From positions 124,001-188,000 of the forward strand of contig NZ_JAHMHW010000001.1 of assembly GCF_020169515.1 (NCBI RefSeq): 64,000 bases of DNA. Reading direction: 5' to 3'. The number at the start of each line of letters is the position of its first letter. The stretch's first letter is position 1. The position numbers were made by a program, and so were the translations under genes. The stretch comes from Paenibacillus vietnamensis. Its GTDB lineage: Bacteria; Bacillota; Bacilli; Paenibacillales; Paenibacillaceae. This document shows positions 56,601 to 64,000 of the stretch, piece by piece. The notes beneath the pieces are model-generated. The model did no database searches, was not told the DNA's origin, and saw only the letters and a program-made list of their open reading frames with translations.

Positions 56601-57688
56601 GGGTGCGGCTCTGCGTGAAGCCGGACGCAGTTGACCCCAGCCTCCTTGCACATGCGATACCAGTTCCGGACATACTCCTTTGTTTGCTGAAGCCCGCCCT
56701 GAAAATGCCAGGAATCGCCCCGCAGGTTGACGGGAATTCCGTTAAGAATAAAGCGAGGCCCTTCGGTCCATATTTCGCGGAAGCCGAACCTTTCCTCCAC
56801 ACGGTCGATGATAAGGTCGCCGTCCATCAGCAAGAGCTCCAGCACATAGAGAAACGGCCGGTCCGGGTCCCACCGCTTGGCATCCGCCCAGTCCAGACGG
56901 AAGGCGGCAAAGCTTGTAAACTCCTGCAAGACCCATTCATCGGCACCGGCTTCGGCCCTGAGAATAGGGGAAGCATGCTGCCGTCCATCCTCCCGTACGG
57001 TCAACTCAAGCCTAAACGGCGTCCCGTCAAGCTTCGTGAAAGGATGGCTTACCGAAGCATCTACCTCAAGCCGGTTTTCCCGGACCGACGTGCGGATCGC
57101 GACATCCGACAGCGAGATGTCAGGCCGGCTTTCCAGGTAGACGTCCTGCCAGATGCCTCTGGCGACGGAGCCGAACCAGGAGCCGGCAAGTCCGGTTATC
57201 TTTTGCTGTCCGGAAGGCAGCGCTACCTTGTCGAAGCTGCCGCAAACGACATGCAGGTCGTGCTCGGCTCCCGCCTTGACCCATTTCGTTATATCTGCCA
57301 GAAACGGCAAATAACCGTCCTCCCAAAGGGCGAGCAGGCGGCGGTTCAGGTAGACGGCGGCCTTCTGCATGATTCCGTCCAAACGCAGGAAAATACGCGT
57401 CTCCTGTCCCGTCATCGAATCGGGGAGCCGGAACACCCGATGAAGCACTCCCGCATCCGCGCGCGCCCACTCCTTCGGGTAACCGTATATCTCATAGGGG
57501 GAATACCCGTGTTCGGTTATTTCCCCGAAGATTTTCCCAGACGGCCGTTCGTACGATCCCCTCCAGCTGGAAGGAACCGTAATTTTACATTCCTCATAGA
57601 CTAGCTCCGCAGGGAGCCCGAAGCCAGGTCCGTGACCGTACAAAGGCATGAAATCCCATTCGCCGTTCAAGCAAAAAGCTGTTCTCAT
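53696..57688 (-). CDS. Large GH2-family glycoside hydrolase
   Basis: A 1330-residue cytoplasmic enzyme (no signal peptide). Residues 1-300 hold the jelly-roll and Ig-like GH2 domains (NGEWDFMPLYG, GIWQDVYLESRPDI). The TIM barrel follows, with acid/base E426 (MWSLQNEM) and nucleophile E496 (VFGEHGGW). Residues after about 620 add an Ig-like part, two glutamine-amidotransferase-like Rossmann modules (FVASGGRVLLLEQ; YAQGGGKVVILPAEPG) and a C-terminal carbohydrate-binding-like sandwich. It is longer than ordinary beta-galactosidases or glucuronidases. GAGGAGC precedes its ATG. It sits between a mutarotase-like and a lyase-like gene, so it likely removes a beta-linked sugar from pectic or glycosaminoglycan-like oligosaccharides. 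Confidence 0.85.
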   Translation of the reverse strand: MRTAFCLNGEWDFMPLYGHGPGFGLPAELVYEECKITVPSSWRGSYERPSGKIFGEITEHGYSPYEIYGYPKEWARADAGVLHRVFRLPDSMTGQETRIFLRLDGIMQKAAVYLNRRLLALWEDGYLPFLADITKWVKAGAEHDLHVVCGSFDKVALPSGQQKITGLAGSWFGSVARGIWQDVYLESRPDISLSDVAIRTSVRENRLEVDASVSHPFTKLDGTPFRLELTVREDGRQHASPILRAEAGADEWVLQEFTSFAAFRLDWADAKRWDPDRPFLYVLELLLMDGDLIIDRVEERFGFREIWTEGPRFILNGIPVNLRGDSWHFQGGLQQTKEYVRNWYRMCKEAGVNCVRLHAEPHPAYYLDIADEEGMLIVDETAIYGSGKSMLADHPDFIANCKAHVRRLVERDRNHPSVIMWSLQNEMRWVDGRDGYKQHIPSMIDSIRELDPTRPVIAEGDNRLLPKHLTEVESRHYNIDGTIAQWDRKVPLVFGEHGGWWYICPQNSSMYTGLAAYRSTDESVKGLAEKERLFVEYARRQGVTGISAFNFAHYFMRAMPDQDIPLQAAEPDTAFPKPKVIPRYSLTLNNGLLPEEYPAYRKNPAFDRMAASFKPATMIPAEYNGSFFNDNPVVRSFDVYNDTLHTRRIRIECKVRQEGRLIHEEHLEFEQEPAGRKTVTFTWISEPVEAVSSLHFHADMLHDNKPVHELDLSYKLYPSRYKTDPAAVGRPVAYVGGERDFRIIGTLVPECRHVSAEQIGLLSPDHLLVAGSKLEEADGQLEQALKRFVASGGRVLLLEQLHLSLGKLAISRQDFIRAHAGSYDHPVLLGLDNEDLMLWHEEVREEGPLPIIRAAFEKPVKGNFTMILECGSGDFGDGGDLWSPLLEYRSGKGLFIASQLELMDNFHQVPQACILLRNLLAYAGNTKTVSVNTGAIVQPGGKAEAFLRTLALRFDMLLEPSGQTLDAYGLIAAQPHLLSEPEAAAAIREYAQGGGKVVILPAEPGQENILSHLLKRDVAIREHETYHLEAEYSMPEVQGLSPVDLFGFDKVFLSPREAVNRPLALYSLEAAGTAALCTGVEGTAWKDYFLGQHTDEYSRVALVELNKEKERPPGTYVLEAESGEGLYVLSQLLLDPDNDKSIRLYTKLLANLGAVFDDGFLSSVKGDGEWAVEKVMAMPCRPYVDYEAMKAYYIDPEFSLNNLGEGLYGWMQKKERSGSGGTFHIGNPGGDRWFLSCFVHLLRPAGDSGDEAVNGQLQINASCAYEIYMNGRRVPEPERHIALQAGINRLIAIVHSPGEEIRFGMVFKNTDGTYMRNLQYRLTLDEVEPK

Positions 57689-57721
57689 CCGTGCTTGCTC
57701 CTCTTCTAATCGCGATTGTCG

Positions 57722-58360
57722 TTAGGCCTGGATAACCAGGGGAATTTCCAGCCAGATCAGGGAGCGCTCCGTCTCCTCGTCCCACTTGATGAAGTGGGGC
57801 TCCATGACGGACATCCAGTCCGGCGGAGTGCTGGAGGTGGAGAGCTTGCCTTTGTATGGAGGCGGTTCGACGGAAGCCGGCGCTTCCGAGTAGAAAAACA
57901 TCAGGTTCTCGTGAAGGGCGATGATCCCGTATTTGTCGCCGTCGCCGGGCTTTTCTTCCTGGTACTGATAATGGTAAAAAATATAGCTGGCCGCCTGCTC
58001 CGGCTTCAGTTTTGCAATACGGGCATACGGTTTGGTCTCCGGGTCCCGCCGCCGCCAATGCTCCTCGCTGACAGGCTGCTGATAATGAAAGATGTCGGTC
58101 ATCGGCACCCAGCTTCTGGGCATGTCCTCACCGGGCCAGGCTTCCAGAGCAGCCTCGCAATGGCTGAAGAGGACATGGGGATCAGCCTGCTTCGTCAAGC
58201 TTTCATAATAGAGAAACAGCCGGACGCCGCTGCGGAACAGACTAAGCTGACGGACTCCGTATTCCTCCATCCGGGCCCTAAGCACGGGCAGGGCGCCGCG
58301 GAAGTACGCTTCTGGATCGATGCCGTCGCGGCATTGCGCCCGATAATGATATCGCTGCAT
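57722..58360 (-). CDS. Tandem L-rhamnose-mutarotase-like protein
   Basis: A 212-residue protein that seems to contain two ferredoxin-like dimeric alpha/beta-barrel units. The first (LPVLRARMEEYGVRQLSLFRSGVRLFLYYE, then EAWPGEDMPRSWVPMTDIFHY) resembles RhaM; the second (YARIAKLKPEQAASYIFYHYQ ... LHENLMFFYSE ... WMSVMEPHFIKW) repeats the same order. RhaM proteins swap the anomers of free L-rhamnose. AGGAGGTGAC and a TATAAT-like -10 on the minus strand (58390-58385) precede it. Family assignment is moderate; no rhamnose kinase or isomerase is adjacent. Confidence 0.55.
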   Translation of the reverse strand: MQRYHYRAQCRDGIDPEAYFRGALPVLRARMEEYGVRQLSLFRSGVRLFLYYESLTKQADPHVLFSHCEAALEAWPGEDMPRSWVPMTDIFHYQQPVSEEHWRRRDPETKPYARIAKLKPEQAASYIFYHYQYQEEKPGDGDKYGIIALHENLMFFYSEAPASVEPPPYKGKLSTSSTPPDWMSVMEPHFIKWDEETERSLIWLEIPLVIQA

Positions 58361-58511
58361 AAGTCACCTCCTGTTAATGCCTCCATTATAAAGCCGGTCT
58401 AATGAGGCTCGGTTGTGCTATAATACAGCTATATTGCGATTATGGCGCTGCCCGGCGGGAGGGGGGACGTCATTGATCGCTCCCTAATTCAGAATGTCGC
58501 AGCCGTTATCG

Positions 58512-59393
58512 TTATGCTCTTCCGATTCTTCCGGTACGGTACTGACCCGGCGTTAATCCCGTCTGCTTACGAAAGAGACGGATGAAGTAATTGGCATTTT
58601 CAATGCCGACCTGCCGGCCGATTTCGGACACGGTCAGCCCCGTATTTTCCAGCAGCGATTTCGCCGTCTTGATTTGCAGATAATGCAGGTATTGCAGCGG
58701 GCTCATCCCTGTGTATTTTTTCAGGCATCTGGCAAGATAGTCGAAATGGAAGTGGAGCGTCTGCTCCATATGCTTCGCGTCAAAGGGGCGGGTCAGATGC
58801 TGCTGCAGGTAGACAATCGTTTGGTCGCAGAGCAGCCTGGAGCGGGGGGCTAATTGTGTGCGGACTGCCGTTTGCAGGTGGACAAGCAAGCCCGCCAGCT
58901 CGGTTTGCAGCTGCAGGGAGGTGGCGGGCGACAAAGTGTGATGCAGCTCCAGCATCCTCTGCAGAAACGGAAGGAAATCGGGGACATGCAGGCCGGTGAA
59001 TTTCGGAATATACATAACCTGACTGTGAGGGGCCACATCGAAATTTGTCCCTTTGGCAGAAGGGGAGGACCAAGGGATTTGCCCGCTCTCGATCGTCCGC
59101 ACCGGTGCCGGATGGACAAAATGGATCCAGTAGATTTCCGTTATTTCTTCGCAGGGGCGATGCCCGAAATGCATGCGGTTCGGCTCGAGCACGAGCATGG
59201 AGCCTTCTTTGATTTCGTAGGGCACATCGTCTTCCGTCATATACAAGGCGCCCTTCGTGACGAACAGCATGTCGTATACATTAAATGAACGGTCAAAATG
59301 CTGCTGTCCCGGTGCCCAGAAAGCATGACCGATCATGACAAGCTGCGGCAGCGGGGGGATGATAAGCTCGAGGCAATTCATAGGGCCTTGCAT
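58512..59393 (-). CDS. AraC-family regulator with cupin sensor
   Basis: A 293-residue regulator: cupin half (FNVYDMLFVTKGALYMTED, KEGSMLVLEPNRMHFGH) and C-terminal double helix-turn-helix (MEQTLHFHFDYLARCLKKYTGMSPLQYLHYLQ, VSEIGRQVGIENANYFIRLFRKQTGLTPGQYR). AAAGGAG precedes the ATG. It is divergent from the GHL6-type hydrolase and upstream of the GH2 cluster, so it may control both. A consensus cre site lies 8 bp before its start. Confidence 0.88.
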   Translation of the reverse strand: MQGPMNCLELIIPPLPQLVMIGHAFWAPGQQHFDRSFNVYDMLFVTKGALYMTEDDVPYEIKEGSMLVLEPNRMHFGHRPCEEITEIYWIHFVHPAPVRTIESGQIPWSSPSAKGTNFDVAPHSQVMYIPKFTGLHVPDFLPFLQRMLELHHTLSPATSLQLQTELAGLLVHLQTAVRTQLAPRSRLLCDQTIVYLQQHLTRPFDAKHMEQTLHFHFDYLARCLKKYTGMSPLQYLHYLQIKTAKSLLENTGLTVSEIGRQVGIENANYFIRLFRKQTGLTPGQYRTGRIGRA

Positions 59394-59400
59394 CTCCTTT

Positions 59401-59415
59401 ATGTAAACGTTGTCT
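59401..59415 (+). promoter_or_regulatory. cre site in the AraC/GHL6 divergent region
   Basis: ATGTAAACGTTGTCT agrees with WTGNAANCGNWNNCW at every defined position. It is in the leader of the AraC gene and about 125 bp from the hydrolase start. Confidence 0.6.
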
Positions 59416-59538
59416 TATTGTAGCACGGTCAAATCCGGGAAGGTAGAAAATGTGCTATAAAAAGTCGCTTATGAACCTGTCCGATCATGCCGGGGATTTA
59501 TATACTTAACCTATATGATCCGGAAAGGAAGAGATAAT

Positions 59539-61506
59539 ATGCGATTTCGTCAGGTCCATCTCGATTTTCACACCTCCGAAGCGATAGCGCCGATCGGAGC
59601 CCGTTTTGACAAAAAGCAGTTTCAGGAGATGCTGCAGCTAGGCCATGTGGATTCCATTACGGTGTTCTCCAAATGCCATCACGGCTGGGCATATCATCCC
59701 TCTGAAGCAAACGAGATTCATCCGGGACTGGGCTTCGATTTGCTGGCGGCCATGATCGAGGCGGCCCATGAAATTAACGTGAAGACACCGGTGTACCTGT
59801 CGGCCGGTCTGGATGAGAAGCTAGCCAGACGCCACCCGGAATGGCTTATCCGCGACGAGAACGATCAGACGAATTGGGTCAAAGGCTTTATGCAGCCGGG
59901 CTATCACCAGTTTTGCCTGAACACCCCTTACCTGGATATTCTGCTCGAGCAAACGCGCGAGGTCGTGTCCCGGTATGAGGTGGACGGCCTTTTCTTCGAT
60001 ATTGTCGGGGTGCGAAAATGCTACTGCCACAGCTGTGTAGAGAACGTCCGGCAGGAGGGGAACGATCCGCGGGATGAGAAGGCGATGCGCAAGCTTTGGG
60101 AGAGAACCTATGCCAATTACACGGCAAAGGTGAAAGAAACGGTAGAATCGATCAAGCCGGGGCTGCCGATCTTCCACAACGGCGGGCACATCATGCGCGG
60201 ACGCCGCGATTTGGCGTTTATGAACACTCATTTGGAGCTGGAATCGCTGCCGACAGGCGGCTGGGGCTATGACCATTTCCCGCTGTCGGCCAGGTACGCG
60301 CAGACGCTTGGAGTCGATTTCCTCGGCATGACCGGCAAATTCCATACGTCCTGGGGAGAATTCGGCGGCTATAAGCACCCGAATGCGCTCCGTTACGAAA
60401 CGGCGCTCAGCATCGCCAGCGGCGCCAAATGCTCGATCGGCGATCAGCTGCATCCGGACGGCCGGATGGATGAGGCGACCTATGCGCTGATCGGCGCAGC
60501 GTACCGCGAGGTCGAGGACAAGGAAGCCTGGTGCGCGAAGGCGACGAATGTCGCGGATGTGGCGCTTCTGTCATTGGAAGCGACCGGCGTGCATCCGAAG
60601 GCGGAGGCGCATGCGCCCCAGTCCGATGCAGGGGCTGTGCGCATGCTGCTGGAAGGGAAGCTTCTTTTTGATGTCATCGATAAGGAGCATGATTTTACGG
60701 ACTATAAAGTGCTGATTTTACCGGATTATGTGGCGGTGGATGACGAGCTGCGGGACAAGCTGAAGCCGTACCTGCGGCAGGGCGGCAAAATTCTCGCGAC
60801 AGGCTGGTCCGGACTTGATCCGGAGGGCAGCCGGTTTGCGATCGACCTCGGCGTGCGGCATCTGGGGGCAAACCCGTACCGCCCCGATTATTTCCGTCCG
60901 ATGTTCAAGCCCGGGAGCTTGGGAGAAGCCTCCTATATTTTCTATTCCCAAGGCCAGAAAATCGAGCTGGCCGGCGGAACCGGGCTTGGACGACGCGAGA
61001 ACCCGTATTTTAACCGCGGCGTATTTACGTTCTGCTCGCACCAGCATACCCCTAACAGCTATGCCGACGGCGGGCCGGGCATGGCGGAAAGCGGCAGCGG
61101 CATTTATATCGCCTGGAGTGTATTTGAAGATTACGCGACCAAGGGCAGCCTGATCTTGAAGGAAGCGGTCCTCTTTGCACTGAATCGCCTGCTGCCGGGC
61201 AAGGCGCTGCATACCAGCCTGCCGGCGCAAGGCGTCGTCACGCTGCAGGAGCAGAAGGAAGAGAAACGGCTCGTCAACCATCTGCTGTACGCCTCCCCGG
61301 TGCGCCGCGGAGACGGCGTTGAAGTAATCGAGGATATCGTCCCGCTGTACGACGTCGGGGTTTCCGTCCGGACTTCACACCGCGTAAAAAATGTGTATTT
61401 GGCGCCGCAGATGTCGCCGCTTCCCTTCGAATGCGAGGACCGGACGGTTCATTATACGGTACCTAAGCTGGAGTGCCATCAGATGGTCGTTATGGATTAT
61501 GAATGA
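59539..61506 (+). CDS. GHL6-type putative glycoside hydrolase
   Basis: A 655-residue cytoplasmic protein. ATG 59539 is used because AAGGAAG lies about 8 bp upstream; an earlier ATG at 59515 lacks a ribosome site. The TIM barrel opens MRFRQVHLDFHTSEAIAPIG and continues HVDSITVFSKCHHGWAYHPS and VDGLFFDIVGVRKCYCHSC, the pattern of hypothetical glycoside hydrolase family GHL6. A beta-galactosidase-trimerisation-like Rossmann domain follows (about 370-500; ILPDYVAVDDELRDKLKPYLRQGGKIL in parts), then a C-terminal beta domain. Substrate unknown. The next gene starts 32 bp downstream. Confidence 0.75.
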   Translation: MRFRQVHLDFHTSEAIAPIGARFDKKQFQEMLQLGHVDSITVFSKCHHGWAYHPSEANEIHPGLGFDLLAAMIEAAHEINVKTPVYLSAGLDEKLARRHPEWLIRDENDQTNWVKGFMQPGYHQFCLNTPYLDILLEQTREVVSRYEVDGLFFDIVGVRKCYCHSCVENVRQEGNDPRDEKAMRKLWERTYANYTAKVKETVESIKPGLPIFHNGGHIMRGRRDLAFMNTHLELESLPTGGWGYDHFPLSARYAQTLGVDFLGMTGKFHTSWGEFGGYKHPNALRYETALSIASGAKCSIGDQLHPDGRMDEATYALIGAAYREVEDKEAWCAKATNVADVALLSLEATGVHPKAEAHAPQSDAGAVRMLLEGKLLFDVIDKEHDFTDYKVLILPDYVAVDDELRDKLKPYLRQGGKILATGWSGLDPEGSRFAIDLGVRHLGANPYRPDYFRPMFKPGSLGEASYIFYSQGQKIELAGGTGLGRRENPYFNRGVFTFCSHQHTPNSYADGGPGMAESGSGIYIAWSVFEDYATKGSLILKEAVLFALNRLLPGKALHTSLPAQGVVTLQEQKEEKRLVNHLLYASPVRRGDGVEVIEDIVPLYDVGVSVRTSHRVKNVYLAPQMSPLPFECEDRTVHYTVPKLECHQMVVMDYE

Positions 61507-61538
61507 ACATGACTAATCAGCGTAAAGGATGAATAATA

Positions 61539-62675
61539 ATGGACTTTAAGCCATTGTCTCAATTTATCGACCGCATCACCTCTTGGCGGATTCCATGGGC
61601 GGAGGTGCTGGTCATGCACCGGAACGAAACGGTTTTCCGTTACCGGAACGGCTTTGCCGACCTGGAAGAGAAAACGCCGATCGAAGAGGGGCGGATCATC
61701 AATATTTACTCGATGACCAAAATCATGACGTGTACGGCAGCTCTTCAGCTCATTGAGAGGGGAGCGATGCTGCTGAACGATCCGATAGCGGCCTATCTGC
61801 CGGAATACGCCGAAATGAACGTAAAGAGAAAGCTGCCGGACGGCGAAGTCGTACTCGATAAGGCAACGAGGCCGATTACGGTGCGCGATCTGTTTACGAT
61901 GACGGCCGGGTTTTCCTATGACTTTGGAGCGCCTTCCATTAAAGAAGTCGTGAGAAGCACGGACGGCAAGGTGCCGACCCGCGCCTTCGCCGCGGCGCTT
62001 GCGAAGGAGCCGCTGCTGTTCGAGCCTGGCACGAGGTGGAATTACAGCTTGTGCCATGATGTTCTTGCGGCTCTTGTCGAGGCGGTGGACGGAAGGCGCT
62101 TCGGCGAGTATATCCGAGATGAGATTACCGGGCCGCTCGGCATGCGCGACACGGGCTTCGATCTTTCGGATGAGCAGAGAAGCCGTCTCGCTCCGCAGTA
62201 TGAATACAACGATAAGCTTGGCAAGCCTGTACGCAAGGACGGGAACGGCTTCCGGGTCGGAACGGAATTTGAAAGCGGCGGGGCGGGTCTTCTGTCTACC
62301 GTGAGCGACTACGCTCTTTTTCTGAATGCGCTCACGAATCAGGGAACAAGTCCGGACGGCGTACGCATTTTGTCGCCGGCGACGATGGATTTGATGCGAA
62401 CGGACCAGCTGACCGAGCCGATGAGAAGCGATTACGGTTGGGACCAGCTGAAGGGCTACGGATACGGACTTGGCGTCCGGACACATATTTCCAAAGCCGT
62501 AAGCGGATCGCTCAGCCCGCTTGGAGAATTCGGCTGGAGCGGCGCCGCCGGCTGCTTGGCCGTCATCGATCCGGCTTCGCAGCTGACCGTCATGTATGCG
62601 CAGCACATGCTGAACAACCAGGAGCCGTACGTGCATCCTCGCTTGAGAAATATTGTATACGCCTGCCTGGCGTAA
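61539..62675 (+). CDS. Serine hydrolase, beta-lactamase class C family
   Basis: A 378-residue protein of the class C beta-lactamase/D-aminopeptidase/esterase fold. The nucleophile motif is S58-M-T-K61 in NIYSMTKIMT, the second motif is Y169-S-L in RWNYSLCHD, and a late GWSGAAG segment stands near the usual KTG position. There is no signal peptide, so a cell-wall role is unlikely; such enzymes beside sugar hydrolases often act as esterases. It probably removes an ester group from an imported oligosaccharide. It is co-transcribed with the GHL6-type gene and ends in a strong terminator. Confidence 0.84.
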   Translation: MDFKPLSQFIDRITSWRIPWAEVLVMHRNETVFRYRNGFADLEEKTPIEEGRIINIYSMTKIMTCTAALQLIERGAMLLNDPIAAYLPEYAEMNVKRKLPDGEVVLDKATRPITVRDLFTMTAGFSYDFGAPSIKEVVRSTDGKVPTRAFAAALAKEPLLFEPGTRWNYSLCHDVLAALVEAVDGRRFGEYIRDEITGPLGMRDTGFDLSDEQRSRLAPQYEYNDKLGKPVRKDGNGFRVGTEFESGGAGLLSTVSDYALFLNALTNQGTSPDGVRILSPATMDLMRTDQLTEPMRSDYGWDQLKGYGYGLGVRTHISKAVSGSLSPLGEFGWSGAAGCLAVIDPASQLTVMYAQHMLNNQEPYVHPRLRNIVYACLA

Positions 62676-62687
62676 ATATAGGGTGAA

Positions 62688-62718
62688 GGGCCGCGTTTCC
62701 GGACGCGGCCCTTTTTTT
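62688..62718 (+). terminator. Terminator of the hydrolase operon
   Basis: GGGCCGCGT/ACGCGGCCC stem (62688-62696 and 62703-62711), then seven T residues. Confidence 0.9.
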
Positions 62719-62769
62719 GTTGAGGTGAAAAAAATTTATTTTTCACATCATTTTCTCATTTTCGTTCGC

Positions 62770-62775
62770 TATAAT
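62770..62775 (+). promoter_or_regulatory. Likely -10 box (TATAAT)
   Basis: A consensus TATAAT 18 bp before the Fur-type palindrome. No good -35 was found at 17 bp. Confidence 0.4.
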
Positions 62776-62792
62776 TGCCTAAGAGTTCGGAA

Positions 62793-62807
62793 TGATAATC
62801 ATTATCA
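62793..62807. promoter_or_regulatory. Fur box (TGATAAT-C-ATTATCA)
   Basis: A perfect 7-1-7 inverted repeat equal to the Bacillus Fur consensus, 55 bp before the winged-helix gene and just after a -10 box. This is where a repressor would block transcription when iron is plentiful. Confidence 0.72.
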
Positions 62808-62862
62808 AGTTGCATTCGGATCGAATCCGGTGCAGTCAGCATAGCAGGAAGGAGGCGGGGGA

Positions 62863-63231
62863 GTGAACGCTCAAACCTTAAACCGGGCCGTCCATTACCA
62901 TCGAAAACGCACCGCAGGATTCAGGGATCGATTGCAGCGGAGAAGATACATGATCCTTCAGCAGCTGATCGAGAGCGGCCCGCTATCGACTGGGGAGCTT
63001 GCGATTCAGCTGTCGATGACCATACACGCCGTTAGAAAAGCGGCTCTAAGCTTAACTGTCAGCGGCTTAGTCGCAAGGGATGAGTCAAACGGTGAGCGAA
63101 TGACCGTCACGGACACCGGCATGCGGGTCTGGAAGGAGGCCGACCGGGAGAAGCAAAGGTGGCTGGAGCGCCAATCGGCTCTCGGCACCGCCCTTGAGCT
63201 TGAGCCGTCCGTTAGCGCCCGGGTAAGATGA
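62863..63231 (+). CDS. Winged-helix transcriptional regulator
   Basis: A 122-residue protein from a GTG start (AAGGAGG about 8 bp upstream). The core RRYMILQQLIESGPLSTGELAIQLSMTIHAVRKAALSLTVSGLVARDES is a winged helix-turn-helix of the MarR/ArsR general type, followed by a wing (GERMTVTDTG) and a charged helix. Its stop overlaps the start of the flippase-like gene (ATGA), so the two are translated together. The Fur-type box upstream suggests iron-linked control. Target unknown. Confidence 0.72.
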   Translation: MNAQTLNRAVHYHRKRTAGFRDRLQRRRYMILQQLIESGPLSTGELAIQLSMTIHAVRKAALSLTVSGLVARDESNGERMTVTDTGMRVWKEADREKQRWLERQSALGTALELEPSVSARVR

Positions 63232-64000
63232 AGGGAAAATCGTTAGCCGCGTATGGCGGTCTGGGACTTTTGATCATTTTCCTGATGTTAAGCTGGCAGC
63301 TGTTCGACCTTCACCTTCTGGTCGAGCAGCTGCGGGGCATGCTCGCCGAGCCCGGATGGCTGTTTTTTATGTTTGTCGTCTACCTCCTTTCCTTTGTACT
63401 GAAAGCGGCGGCCTGGCAAGCCTATGCCGGACGCGAGCATCCGTTCGGGCTATACCTTCACGGCATATTTTACAGCTTGCTTGTCAATCACCTGCTGCCG
63501 ATTAAGGCCGGTGATTTCGTACGCGCCGGTCTGTTAATGAAGAAAGCGCGGATGAGGTGGGATACCGCTCTTCATTCCGTTGTGATGATGCGGTTGACGG
63601 ACTTGTTCGTTTTAGGGACGATTGCCGCAGCGGGCATGCTCGGGCTCGGGATGGCCGTTTCGTGGTATACGATAGCCGGGGCGGCTGCGGCGGCACTTAT
63701 TTTAGGAGCTGCATTGAAGCTTATGCCGATCCGGCGCTGGCCGTTCGTTAGCCGTCATGCTGAGCAGTTCAAGGCGGTAGCGATCTCCAGGCAAGGGCCG
63801 TATATTTTTGCTCTGGTTGCCGCCAGCTGGGTGCTTGAAGCGGTTATTTTGTACGGGATTGCCCGAATGGCGGACATCCGGCTTGGCGCTGCCGCCTCGA
63901 TTTGGGCGAATAGCGTAACGATAGGAGGCCAGCTCTTTCACGTCACGCCCGGCGGAATAGGCACCTACGAAAGCACGATGAGCGGAACGCTTGCGCTGCT
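63228..64000 (+). CDS. LPG-synthase-type membrane protein (UPF0104), 3' end missing
   Basis: The open frame runs from ATG 63228 to the end of the window without a stop (257 codons seen). It has about seven hydrophobic helices. FYSLLVNHLLPIKAGDFVRAGLLMKK and FHVTPGGIGTYESTMSG (in parts) are hallmark motifs of the lysylphosphatidylglycerol synthase transmembrane domain (UPF0104), which flips lipids or lipid-linked sugars. The usual length is about 320 residues, so roughly 60 are beyond the edge unless a soluble domain follows. It overlaps the winged-helix gene by 4 bp. Confidence 0.85.
   Translation, partial: MKGKSLAAYGGLGLLIIFLMLSWQLFDLHLLVEQLRGMLAEPGWLFFMFVVYLLSFVLKAAAWQAYAGREHPFGLYLHGIFYSLLVNHLLPIKAGDFVRAGLLMKKARMRWDTALHSVVMMRLTDLFVLGTIAAAGMLGLGMAVSWYTIAGAAAAALILGAALKLMPIRRWPFVSRHAEQFKAVAISRQGPYIFALVAASWVLEAVILYGIARMADIRLGAAASIWANSVTIGGQLFHVTPGGIGTYESTMSGTLAL

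Noticed and set aside
55676..57604. A 642-residue open frame antisense to the GH2 gene
   Set aside because: It is the shadow of GC-rich coding DNA: no ribosome site, an improbable composition rich in Arg, His, Pro and Gly, and no family motifs, while the opposite strand has a complete GH2 protein.
61497..62636. A 379-residue minus-strand frame over the serine hydrolase gene
   Set aside because: Antisense shadow with no motifs or ribosome site.
62723..62746. A/T-rich inverted repeat TGAAAAA/TTTTTCA after the hydrolase terminator
   Set aside because: Low-complexity sequence that can pair by chance; the GC-rich terminator just upstream explains termination.

Overview
The window looks like chromosomal DNA from a Paenibacillus-type member of the Bacillota (Paenibacillaceae). 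The basis is GGAGG-type ribosome sites, sugar ABC systems of the LplB/YtcP kind with lipoprotein binding proteins and no ATPase gene of their own, several AraC/YesN-type regulators (two of them membrane-anchored sensors), and very large secreted multidomain pectin enzymes. No rRNA, tRNA, CRISPR array, insertion sequence or phage gene was recognised. All calls come from reading the sequence; no database search was run.

Layout. 1-1538: end of a probable 2-aminoethylphosphonate-type ABC permease, a HAD phosphatase and an SMR efflux protein. 1630-4692: an A+T-rich secreted LamG/metallophosphoesterase protein. 4824-7345: a HupE/UreJ-like membrane protein, a gene-poor stretch, and an isolated nicotianamine/staphylopine synthase-like gene. 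7545-11501: a GH29 alpha-L-fucosidase whose 5' end is damaged, a divergent AraC regulator 20 bp away, and an FGGY sugar kinase. 11623-21018: an XRE-cupin regulator divergent from a nine-gene operon (Tm-1-like/UPF0261 protein, Gfo/Idh oxidoreductase, sugar isomerase, two permeases and a binding protein, cupin, phosphoenolpyruvate-hydrolase-like TIM barrel, TauE/SafE exporter). Two matching palindromes lie in the two divergent promoters.

21142-37535: a pectin block: AraC regulator, GH105 unsaturated glycuronyl hydrolase, small membrane protein, GH95 fucosidase, a pectate lyase-pectin methylesterase fusion of 1678 residues, a complete permease-permease-binding protein set and a membrane-bound AraC sensor. 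The GH95 promoter and the transporter promoter share a conserved upstream element and near-identical geometry, which suggests co-regulation. 37724-48416: a second membrane-bound AraC sensor with a consensus cre site, divergent from a second transporter set and a 1509-residue beta-helix protein carrying the same C-terminal module as the pectinase fusion. 48581-51706: a YVTN beta-propeller, a DUF4395-like membrane protein and an orphan binding protein. 51735-62675: a polysaccharide block on both strands (membrane protein, alginate-lyase-fold protein, 1330-residue GH2 enzyme, tandem rhamnose-mutarotase-like protein, AraC regulator with a cre site, then GHL6-type hydrolase and serine hydrolase). 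62793-64000: a perfect Fur-box palindrome in front of a winged-helix protein overlapping an LPG-synthase-type membrane flippase that runs off the end.

How it fits together: most genes serve breakdown of plant cell-wall pectin and its fucose/rhamnose-bearing side chains. Secreted PL1/CE8 and beta-helix enzymes cut the polymer, lipoproteins and paired permeases import oligosaccharides (energised by an ATPase encoded elsewhere), and GH105, GH95, GH29 and GH2 enzymes trim them inside the cell. AraC sensors and CcpA-type cre sites would give substrate induction and glucose repression. The least explained part is the Tm-1-like/TIM-barrel operon at 12.5-21.0 kb, which looks like a self-contained uptake and catabolic pathway for an unknown carbohydrate or sugar acid under its own XRE-cupin repressor.
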